Part shown: in pieces, positions 25,782 through 33,524 of the stretch
How the letters are laid out: each line of letters begins with the position of its first letter
Position numbering within the stretch: position 1 is the stretch's first letter
Source: Formosa undariae
GTDB taxonomy: Bacteria; Bacteroidota; Bacteroidia; Flavobacteriales; Flavobacteriaceae
NCBI RefSeq assembly: GCF_042427615.1
Contig: NZ_JBHMEZ010000013.1
Location: 186,001 to 250,000 of the forward strand
Length of the DNA: 64,000 bases
Direction of reading: 5' to 3'
Notes under the pieces: model-generated
Told to the model about the DNA's origin: nothing
Databases searched by the model: none
Seen by the model: the letters and a program-made list of their open reading frames with translations, nothing else
Program-made: the position numbers and the translations under genes

Positions 25782-26510
25782 TTGACAAAAGTAAACCCAT
25801 ATAAAGACAGCGACCTTGGTAAAAAGGAGCAAGTCACTAAAATGTTTGATAATATTTCAGGCACTTACGACGATTTAAACCGTGTAATTTCTTTTGGTAT
25901 TGATATTAAATGGCGTAAAAAAGTAGTTGAATTGGTTAAAAGCACCAATCCTAATTCGATTTTAGATATCGCTACAGGAACTGGTGATCTGGCAATCAAT
26001 TTAGCAGAAACTGATGCTGAGAAAATTGTAGGACTAGACATTAGCCCTGGAATGCTTGAAGTTGGAGTACAAAAAGTTAACGCCAAAAAATTAGAAGGTA
26101 CAATTGAAATGATTTTGGGAGATTCTGAAAACATGCCTTTTGAAGACAATGCTTTCGATGCGATTACAGTTGCTTTTGGTGTTCGAAATTTTGAAACTTT
26201 AGAAAAAGGGTTAGCTGAAATTCTACGCGTTTTAAAACCAAATGGAATTTTTGTTATTTTAGAAACATCGGTTCCTGTAAAAACACCTTTCAAACAAGGG
26301 TATAAATTATACACCAATAACATCATGCCAGCTATTGGAAAACTATTTTCTAAAGACAAAAGCGCCTATAAATATCTAAGCGATTCTGCTGCTGTTTTTC
26401 CACATGGAGAAGCTTTGAACAATATTTTAAAGAAAGTTGGGTTTATTAATGTTAAAGATTTCCCACAAACATTTGGAGTCGCTACCATTTATACATCATC
26501 TAAACAGTAA
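25782..26510 (+). CDS. menG: demethylmenaquinone methyltransferase
   Basis: This enzyme methylates demethylmenaquinone in the last step of menaquinone synthesis (UbiE/MenG family). I start it at a TTG because residues from there (TKVNPYKDSDLGKKEQVTKMFD) match the usual N-terminus and a promoter element overlaps the longer GTG-started reading. The 242-residue protein has FDNISGTYDDLNRVISFGID, the SAM motif LDIATGTGDLAINLAE, GLDISPGMLEVG, MPFEDNAFDAITVAFGVRN and EILRVLKPNG. It is followed 1 bp later by the PorT-like gene. Confidence 0.93.
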   Translation: MTKVNPYKDSDLGKKEQVTKMFDNISGTYDDLNRVISFGIDIKWRKKVVELVKSTNPNSILDIATGTGDLAINLAETDAEKIVGLDISPGMLEVGVQKVNAKKLEGTIEMILGDSENMPFEDNAFDAITVAFGVRNFETLEKGLAEILRVLKPNGIFVILETSVPVKTPFKQGYKLYTNNIMPAIGKLFSKDKSAYKYLSDSAAVFPHGEALNNILKKVGFINVKDFPQTFGVATIYTSSKQ

Positions 26511-26511
26511 T

Positions 26512-27336
26512 ATGAGAAAATTAGTTGTAATTATATTTTTTATCCTGATTTCCCAATCTAGTTTTGCTCAATTATTTAGTCGCGAACGGATTTTACACAA
26601 TGAGAATTTTGATAAAGACCGATTTAGTTATGGCTATTATTTAGGTTTTAATAATTACGGATTTGATTTTGATTATAACAATTCTATTAGTGCGACTACC
26701 GATACCGGAGAAGCTGACAGAACAGACATACAAATAGATAAAAGTATTGGTTTTAGTGTTGGTCTATTAGGAAATATGCGGATTAACGATTACATAGATT
26801 TACGCTTTGAGCCTGGACTATATATTACCAACAGAGTTTTACATTACAATGCCTATCACTTTGAAGGCTATAACTATATTGACTCAGATGGTAATAGTGT
26901 TCCCTATTTCGGAACATCAACTACTACAGCATATGATTTCCAAGATGACCCAAAGAATGTATTAGAACGCGAAATAAGATCAACCTACATACATTTACCG
27001 TTATTGGTGAAATTTTCGGCTAAGCGTTTAAACAACTTTAAACCTTTTATTATGGGTGGTGCTTCGATGTCTATAAACCTAAACAGTAACGAAGAAAATA
27101 CTGAAGATAATAGTAATGGACAATTTAGAATGAAGAGATATACCTATTATTATGAAGTAGGTGTTGGCATAGATTTCTATTTACCATACTTTAAATTCAC
27201 GCCATCTATTCGAGGTGTATTCGCCATGAATGATGAGCTCGTTCGAGACGACCCTTTAAATGGTCCTAGTCCGTGGACCGATAACATTGCGAGTATGAAG
27301 ACACAAGGGATTTTTATAAACTTTACGTTTCAATAG
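26512..27336 (+). CDS. porT: PorT/SprT-like outer-membrane beta-barrel protein of type IX secretion
   Basis: A 274-residue protein starting at ATG 26512, which yields a clean signal peptide (MRKLVVIIFFILISQSSFAQ); the same frame is open further upstream inside menG but without function. The mature part begins LFSRERILHNENFDKDRFSYGYYLG and then alternates short beta strands (DLRFEPGLYITNR, YIHLPLLVKFSAKR, KPFIMGGAS, YYYEVGVGIDFY), as in an 8-stranded barrel. In flavobacteria a PorT/SprT gene commonly sits next to menG/ubiE, supporting the call. It overlaps the convergent SpoU methyltransferase by 14 bp. Confidence 0.8.
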   Translation: MRKLVVIIFFILISQSSFAQLFSRERILHNENFDKDRFSYGYYLGFNNYGFDFDYNNSISATTDTGEADRTDIQIDKSIGFSVGLLGNMRINDYIDLRFEPGLYITNRVLHYNAYHFEGYNYIDSDGNSVPYFGTSTTTAYDFQDDPKNVLEREIRSTYIHLPLLVKFSAKRLNNFKPFIMGGASMSINLNSNEENTEDNSNGQFRMKRYTYYYEVGVGIDFYLPYFKFTPSIRGVFAMNDELVRDDPLNGPSPWTDNIASMKTQGIFINFTFQ

Positions 27337-28057
27337 TTCGGCGTTTAAACTCGCTTAACAGAATTGAAGTTGCAGTAGCCACATTTAAACTTTCGGTAGC
27401 TTTTAATTCACCAAATCTTGGTATCGATATTTTTTCGGTAATTAAAGCTTCAATATTTTTAGATACTCCATTTGCTTCATTTCCCATTACCAAAATACCA
27501 GAATCTAAAAGTTCGCCATGCGTGTACACGTTTTCGCCTTCCATAAAAGCACCGTAAACCGGGACATTTGATTCCTTTAAAAACACCTCTAAATCTAAAT
27601 AACTAATATTTACGCGTGTAATAGATCCCATTGTAGCTTGTACCACTTTAGGATTATAACAATCTACAGTACCAATATTACATATCAAATCGCTAATACC
27701 AAACCAATCACATAATCTAATAATTGTTCCTAAATTCCCTGGATCTCGCACATCGTCTAATGCCACACATAATTGAGACACATCTATTTGTTTTGTTTTG
27801 GGAATTTCGAAAACAGCGAGCGCCTGATTAGGATTCGTTAAAAAGCTAATGCGCTTTAAATCGATTTCAGAAACAAGTGTTTCTAAAGGCAATTCTAAAT
27901 TAAAGGATTCTGTTGTATATAAATGCTGTAGTTTTAAGTCGGATTGCAACAATTCTTTAATTGTTTTAATCCCTTCAGCAACAAACACATTCGACTCTAA
28001 CCTGTGCTTTTTAAGTTTTAATTTATTAATTAGTTTTATTTGATTTTTCGATAACAT
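27323..28057 (-). CDS. SpoU/TrmH-family RNA 2'-O-methyltransferase
   Basis: A 244-residue knotted (SPOUT) methyltransferase. After an N-terminal RNA-binding-like region (KLINKLKLKKHRLESNVFVAEG, typical of RlmB/TsnR relatives) the three family motifs appear: ALDDVRDPGNLGTIIRLCDWFG near 94-115, QATMGSITRV near 139-148 and VMGNEANGV followed by IPRFGELKATESLNVATATSILLSEF. Target (rRNA or tRNA position) is not decidable. Its 3' end overlaps porT by 14 bp in convergent orientation. Confidence 0.9.
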   Translation of the reverse strand: MLSKNQIKLINKLKLKKHRLESNVFVAEGIKTIKELLQSDLKLQHLYTTESFNLELPLETLVSEIDLKRISFLTNPNQALAVFEIPKTKQIDVSQLCVALDDVRDPGNLGTIIRLCDWFGISDLICNIGTVDCYNPKVVQATMGSITRVNISYLDLEVFLKESNVPVYGAFMEGENVYTHGELLDSGILVMGNEANGVSKNIEALITEKISIPRFGELKATESLNVATATSILLSEFKRRTIET

Positions 28058-28067
28058 TCAAATAATG

Positions 28068-28075
28068 TATTTTTG
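28068..28075 (+). promoter_or_regulatory. possible -7 element (TATTTTTG) for tamL
   Basis: TATTTTTG matches TAnnTTTG 63 nt upstream of the tamL ATG in the divergent gap. There is no -33 TTG, and T-rich sequence makes chance matches likely. Confidence 0.3.
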
Positions 28076-28138
28076 ATTTCGTAAGCAACTTATTTGTGTT
28101 TGCCTTATGCGATTGCAAACATAACACAAGTCTTTTAA

Positions 28139-30688
28139 ATGTTTTTAATTTCTAGAATATACTTGAAACAAAGGTTCTCAAAAATAGTATTATTTATTTT
28201 AATAACAGGTTTAATTACGGCTTGTAACTCGGTTAAGAACGTCGGAGATAACGATCTGCTTTTGGTGAATAACACCATTTATGTAGACAGCGTTAAAAAC
28301 ACTTCAGAACAGATAGACAACCTTATTTATCAAGATCCAAACAAGACCATGCTTGGATTACCTATTCGTTTATATATTTATAATTTAGCGCGTCCAAATA
28401 TAGACTCTATAATAGATGCCCGACTAAATAAAACCGCAAAGCATCGAGAACGTTTGGAACGCTTTTTATCTAAAAAGCAATTGTTTCAATATATAAATTC
28501 TAGAAAAAATTTAAATTCTTGGTTAAAAACTACTGGAGAATCGCCTACACTAATTAGCGAACCCCGCGCTCTTAAATCGGTAAAACGATTAGAAGATTAT
28601 TATATTAATAACGGTTGGTTCGATGTAACCGCAAGTTACGACACGATTATAAAACCGAAAAATAAGGTAGAAGTTAACTATCAGGTAAACCTAGGTACTC
28701 CATATAAAATCGACAGTATTTCTACTAAAATAATGTCACCAGTTGTAGATACGATCTACAATCAGTTTAAAAGAAGATCTTTTATAAAAAAAGGCGAACG
28801 TTATACTACCGATAATTTCGAAGCTGAACGTGACCGAATTACTTCAAGCTTAAGAAATCAAGGAATCTATCAGTTTAGTCAGGATTATGTTATTTTTCAG
28901 GTAGATACTATAAACACAAATAAAAAAATGAATGTTGAAGTTCAGATTAAAAATTTCAGCAATCAAGGAACAGATTCAACGTACCGAGAACCGTTCAAAG
29001 TTTATAAAATTAAAGATGTAAACATTTTCACCGATTCATCTCATGAAAACAGAAATTCTACAATTCAGGATTCAACTACCTATAATGGCTTTAATTTGTA
29101 CAGTACAGATAAAATTGTTTTTAGACCAAAAGCACTTACTGATGCCGTTTTTATAAATCCTGGAAATGTGTTTAGGGACATCGACAGAACGCGTACATAT
29201 AAGCATTTAAGTGAATTAAAAACATTTAAATATCCAGATATTAAATATGTAGAAAACCCAGACTCTACCCTTACCACAAATATCTATTTAACGCCTTTAA
29301 AGAAGTTTAATTTAGGATTTGCGACCGAAGTATCGACAAGTAATATTCAGGTTATTGGGTTTTCGGTAAACCCTAGTTTATTGGCTAGAAATATTTTTAA
29401 AGGAGCAGAAACTCTAGAACTTTCTGGATTTGCTTCGATAGGCGCTTCTAAAGATGCAAGTAATGATAAAGATGTATTTTTTGATATTAATGAAATAGGA
29501 GCAGATTTAAAACTTACAATACCAAGAATCTTTTTTCCAATAAAAACAGATAGTCTTATACCTAAAACCATGTCTCCTACCACGCGTGTGGGGTTATCTA
29601 TCGCGAGTCAGAAAAACGTAGGTTTAGACAAACGGTCCTTTACAGGAACACTAAATTACAATTGGAGGCCTAAGCGCGGTATAACTCAAGCTCTAGATAT
29701 ATTTAACGTACAATACGTACGAAATTTAAATCCGGATAATTATTTTAATGTCTATAGTACGTCTTATGATACTCTAGACGACATCGCTCACGATATTGAC
29801 TATATACAAGACGACGAAGACTTATCTATTCCTGATGGCACAAATGAATTTATAGATGAAGTTCTGGGGTCAAACCCTCCGAATAACATTTCGGACGACG
29901 ACATACAAACGGTTAATAACATTGATGAACGTATGATTCGTCTAACCGAAAACAACTTAATAATATCCACAGCTTATACCTTTATTAAAGACAGCCGTAG
30001 AAATGTCTCTGATGAAGATTTTTTTATTTTCAGATTTAAACTTGAATCTGCTGGTAACTTAACGGCCTTCGGTTCTAAACTTGCTAACGCCCCGAAAAAT
30101 GAAGACGACCAATACGAGCTATTTAATGTTGCATACTCTCAATATATTAAAACGGAATTAGACTTCACAAAGCATTGGGATTTAGGACATCAAAACATAT
30201 TAGCTGTCCGTAGCTTTTTTGGAATTGCTATACCCTATGGAAACTCAGACAACATACCGTTTGCGAAGAGTTTCTTTGCCGGTGGAGCTAACGATAACAG
30301 GGCATGGACGGCCTACGACTTAGGGCCAGGTAGCTCACAAAGCAATGACGACTTTAATGAAGCCAACCTAAAATTAGCTTTAAATATTGAACATCGATTT
30401 AATGTTTTTGAAGATTTATACGGTGCACTATTTGTGGATATTGGAAACATTTGGAATGTGTATGATAATATTGAAGACGAAGCTTCTACTTTCGATAGTT
30501 TCAATTCACTAAAAGACGCGGCTATAGGATCAGGAATAGGACTGCGTTACGATTTTAGTTTTTTAGTCTTTAGATTCGATGTTGGTTTTAAAACTTACGA
30601 CCCTTCATATTCTGAAGGCGATAGATGGTTTAAAGATTATAATTTTGGGAATGCAGTCTATAATGTGGGAATTAACTATCCATTTTAA
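28139..30688 (+). CDS. tamL: BamA/TamA-superfamily outer-membrane lipoprotein (TamL type)
   Basis: An 849-residue Omp85-family protein. The N-terminus is a lipoprotein signal with lipobox LITAC (cysteine near 29), which is the mark of the Bacteroidota TamL variant of TamA. POTRA-like repeats follow (~50-400) and a C-terminal 16-strand barrel (~400-849) with the lid-lock/L6-like FFAGGANDNRAWTAYDLGPG near 710-729, FVDIGNIW near 764, and GIGLRYDFSFLVFRFDVGFKTYDP near 803-826. It likely acts with a periplasm-spanning TamB partner in envelope biogenesis; no tamB is adjacent in this window. Confidence 0.88.
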   Translation: MFLISRIYLKQRFSKIVLFILITGLITACNSVKNVGDNDLLLVNNTIYVDSVKNTSEQIDNLIYQDPNKTMLGLPIRLYIYNLARPNIDSIIDARLNKTAKHRERLERFLSKKQLFQYINSRKNLNSWLKTTGESPTLISEPRALKSVKRLEDYYINNGWFDVTASYDTIIKPKNKVEVNYQVNLGTPYKIDSISTKIMSPVVDTIYNQFKRRSFIKKGERYTTDNFEAERDRITSSLRNQGIYQFSQDYVIFQVDTINTNKKMNVEVQIKNFSNQGTDSTYREPFKVYKIKDVNIFTDSSHENRNSTIQDSTTYNGFNLYSTDKIVFRPKALTDAVFINPGNVFRDIDRTRTYKHLSELKTFKYPDIKYVENPDSTLTTNIYLTPLKKFNLGFATEVSTSNIQVIGFSVNPSLLARNIFKGAETLELSGFASIGASKDASNDKDVFFDINEIGADLKLTIPRIFFPIKTDSLIPKTMSPTTRVGLSIASQKNVGLDKRSFTGTLNYNWRPKRGITQALDIFNVQYVRNLNPDNYFNVYSTSYDTLDDIAHDIDYIQDDEDLSIPDGTNEFIDEVLGSNPPNNISDDDIQTVNNIDERMIRLTENNLIISTAYTFIKDSRRNVSDEDFFIFRFKLESAGNLTAFGSKLANAPKNEDDQYELFNVAYSQYIKTELDFTKHWDLGHQNILAVRSFFGIAIPYGNSDNIPFAKSFFAGGANDNRAWTAYDLGPGSSQSNDDFNEANLKLALNIEHRFNVFEDLYGALFVDIGNIWNVYDNIEDEASTFDSFNSLKDAAIGSGIGLRYDFSFLVFRFDVGFKTYDPSYSEGDRWFKDYNFGNAVYNVGINYPF

Positions 30689-30767
30689 AATATTAAAATA
30701 TACATCGTTTTCGGAGATTTTCGCCTAGTTAAAGACTTCAAAACTAAAAAAAAACACATAAAAGTAT

Positions 30768-30775
30768 TACATTTG
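30768..30775 (+). promoter_or_regulatory. candidate -7 promoter element (TACATTTG) for fba
   Basis: TACATTTG is an exact TAnnTTTG match 38 nt upstream of the aldolase ATG. No TTG lies at the expected -33 distance. Confidence 0.5.
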
Positions 30776-30813
30776 GTAATAATCAACAATCACAATAATT
30801 AAAAATAATTACT

Positions 30814-31881
<1,068 letters not shown>

Positions 31882-31896
31882 AAAAATCGTAGCGTT

Positions 31897-31928
31897 TTGC
31901 TATTATTAAAAACAAAATTTTAATTTTG
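31897..31928 (+). promoter_or_regulatory. good-consensus promoter for accD (TTG-21-TAATTTTG)
   Basis: TTG at 31897-31899 and TAATTTTG at 31921-31928 are separated by 21 nt, inside the 17-23 nt window of flavobacterial promoters. Transcription would begin near 31935, leaving a leader of about 175 nt before accD. Confidence 0.6.
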
Positions 31929-32010
31929 GCAAGAATATAGCTTAGTAAAAACGGAATTAACCAAATACTATTCTTGTTTATTTTTCTGTTATATTTACAC
32001 ATTATTCTCT

Positions 32011-32048
32011 CTAAAAGACATAGGAACCTATATTTCTATGTCTTTTAG
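32011..32048 (+). repeat. 13-bp hairpin in the accD leader
   Basis: CTAAAAGACATAG (32011-32023) is the exact reverse complement of 32036-32048 around a 12-nt loop. No T-run follows. It may be a leader structure for accD or a processing signal. Confidence 0.55.
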
Positions 32049-32110
32049 ACTAACGCTAAACAAAACAATTCGGAAGTATATATCCTCCGAATAAATAAAA
32101 TAAAATCAAT

Positions 32111-32968
32111 ATGTCTTGGTTTAAAAGAAAAACAAAAGGTATTACGACCACAACCAACGAGAAAAAGGACATCCCTAAAGGGCTCTGGTACAAATCTCCA
32201 ACAGGTAAAATTGTAGATACCGATGAATTAGAAGAGAATTTTTATGTGAGTCCAGAAGATGGATATCACGTTAGAATAGGGAGTAAAGAATACTTCGAAA
32301 TTCTTTTCGACGATAATACTTTTAAAGAATTAGATGCAAATCTGACATCTAAAGACCCTCTAAAATTCGAGGACACAAAAAAATATCCTGATCGTTTAAA
32401 AGCCGCCCAAGACAAAACACATCTTAAAGATGCTGTTAGAACAGGTGTTGGTAAATCTAAAGGTAAAGATATAGTTATTGCCTGTATGGACTTCAGCTTT
32501 ATTGGAGGATCTATGGGAAGTGTCGTTGGAGAAAAAATTGCACGTGCCGCCAATTATTCTATCAAAAACAAAATTCCTTTAATGATTATTTCAAAATCAG
32601 GAGGAGCTCGTATGATGGAAGCCGCATTATCTTTAATGCAACTAGCAAAAACATCTGTAAAATTGGCACAATTAGCCGAAGCTGGAATTCCTTATATTTC
32701 TTTATGTACAGATCCTACAACAGGAGGAACAACTGCTTCTTTTGCCATGCTAGGAGATATAAATATTAGTGAACCAGGAGCCTTAATCGGTTTTGCAGGA
32801 CCAAGAATTGTAAGAGATACGACAGGAAAAGAACTTCCTGAAGGATTTCAAACTGCAGAATTCTTATTAGAACATGGTTTCCTAGACTTCATAACACACC
32901 GTAAAGAATTAAAAAACAGAGTAAACTTATATATCGATTTAATCACAAATCAGCCTATAAGAGCTTAA
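32111..32968 (+). CDS. accD: acetyl-CoA carboxylase carboxyltransferase subunit beta
   Basis: This subunit, with AccA, transfers carboxylate from biotin to acetyl-CoA in fatty-acid synthesis. The 285-residue protein carries the family domain: FKDTKKYPDRL-like EDTKKYPDRLKAA, DFSFIGGSMGSVVGEKI near 138-154, SKSGGARMMEAALSLMQLAK near 166-185, CTDPTTGGTTASFAMLGDI near 203-221 and FAGPRIV near 234. The N-terminal zinc ribbon is degenerate: where most AccD have CPxC and CPxCxHH, this protein reads SPTG (residues ~29-32) and SPEDGYH (~47-53), so no zinc-binding cysteines remain. The gene has its own promoter and terminator. Confidence 0.95.
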   Translation: MSWFKRKTKGITTTTNEKKDIPKGLWYKSPTGKIVDTDELEENFYVSPEDGYHVRIGSKEYFEILFDDNTFKELDANLTSKDPLKFEDTKKYPDRLKAAQDKTHLKDAVRTGVGKSKGKDIVIACMDFSFIGGSMGSVVGEKIARAANYSIKNKIPLMIISKSGGARMMEAALSLMQLAKTSVKLAQLAEAGIPYISLCTDPTTGGTTASFAMLGDINISEPGALIGFAGPRIVRDTTGKELPEGFQTAEFLLEHGFLDFITHRKELKNRVNLYIDLITNQPIRA

Positions 32969-32981
32969 TAACGAGAAAGCG

Positions 32982-33001
32982 AGGAGCCCGCTCCTTTTTT
33001 T
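32982..33001 (+). terminator. short intrinsic terminator after accD
   Basis: AGGAG/CTCCT five-base stem (32982-32986 with 32991-32995, CCCG loop) followed by a T-run to 33001. The stem is short but GC-rich. Confidence 0.6.
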
Positions 33002-33051
33002 AGCGTCTTCATAAAAGATAACAAATACAGTATTAAATTATATAATATTGT

Positions 33052-33059
33052 TATATTTG
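33052..33059 (+). promoter_or_regulatory. candidate -7 promoter element (TATATTTG) for rpsO
   Basis: TATATTTG is an exact TAnnTTTG match; the start would fall near 33066, giving a ~48-nt leader before the S15 ATG. Confidence 0.5.
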
Positions 33060-33064
33060 CAGCT

Positions 33065-33081
33065 CGAAAGATAAGCTTTCG
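33065..33081 (+). promoter_or_regulatory. small hairpin in the S15 mRNA leader
   Basis: CGAAAG (33065-33070) pairs with CTTTCG (33076-33081) around ATAAG. S15 commonly represses its own mRNA through leader structures in other bacteria. That this hairpin takes part is only a guess. Confidence 0.3.
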
Positions 33082-33113
33082 TGTACATAACAATCATTTA
33101 CAATAATATTAGA

Positions 33114-33383
33114 ATGTATTTATCAAAAGAAGAAAAGCAAGAGATGTTTGCTAAACACGGTAAAGGGAAAAACGATACTGGTTCAGCAGAAGGACAAATT
33201 GCTTTGTTTACGCAAAGAATTAATCACTTAACAGAACACTTAAAAAAGAATCGTAAAGATTATAATACTGAGCGTTCTTTAGTAATGTTAGTAGGTAAGA
33301 GAAGAAGCTTACTAGATTATTTAACAAAGAAAGATGTCTTAAGATATCGTGCTATTGTTAAAGAATTAGGATTAAGAAAATAA
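33114..33383 (+). CDS. rpsO: 30S ribosomal protein S15 (uS15)
   Basis: An 89-residue primary 16S rRNA-binding protein of the small-subunit platform. The start at ATG 33114 (MYLSKEEKQEMFAKHG) gives the exact usual length; an upstream GTG in the same frame lies in the leader and is not used. Diagnostic parts are GSAEGQIALFTQRINHLTEHLK and the RRSLLDYLTKKD block. As in many bacteria, pnp follows, separated here by a terminator, so readthrough or a second promoter is needed. Confidence 0.97.
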   Translation: MYLSKEEKQEMFAKHGKGKNDTGSAEGQIALFTQRINHLTEHLKKNRKDYNTERSLVMLVGKRRSLLDYLTKKDVLRYRAIVKELGLRK

Positions 33384-33384
33384 G

Positions 33385-33412
33385 AAAAGAGAGGCTTTAT
33401 GCCTCTTTTTTT
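33385..33412 (+). terminator. intrinsic terminator after rpsO
   Basis: AAAAGAGAGGC (33385-33395) pairs with GCCTCTTTTTT (33401-33411, one G-T pair) around TTTAT, ending in a T-run. Confidence 0.8.
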
Positions 33413-33524
33413 AGTTTACACGTCTCGTAAGAGATAAGATAAAAAGCTATACTTAGTTTTTCATTGGTCACCCACACAACAACTACAACACAACGACCAT
33501 TGTTTAATTAGAATAAAAAAATTT

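Noticed and set aside
25865..26359. 164-codon minus-strand ORF inside menG
   Set aside because: It is antisense to the SAM-binding core of menG, with no independent support.
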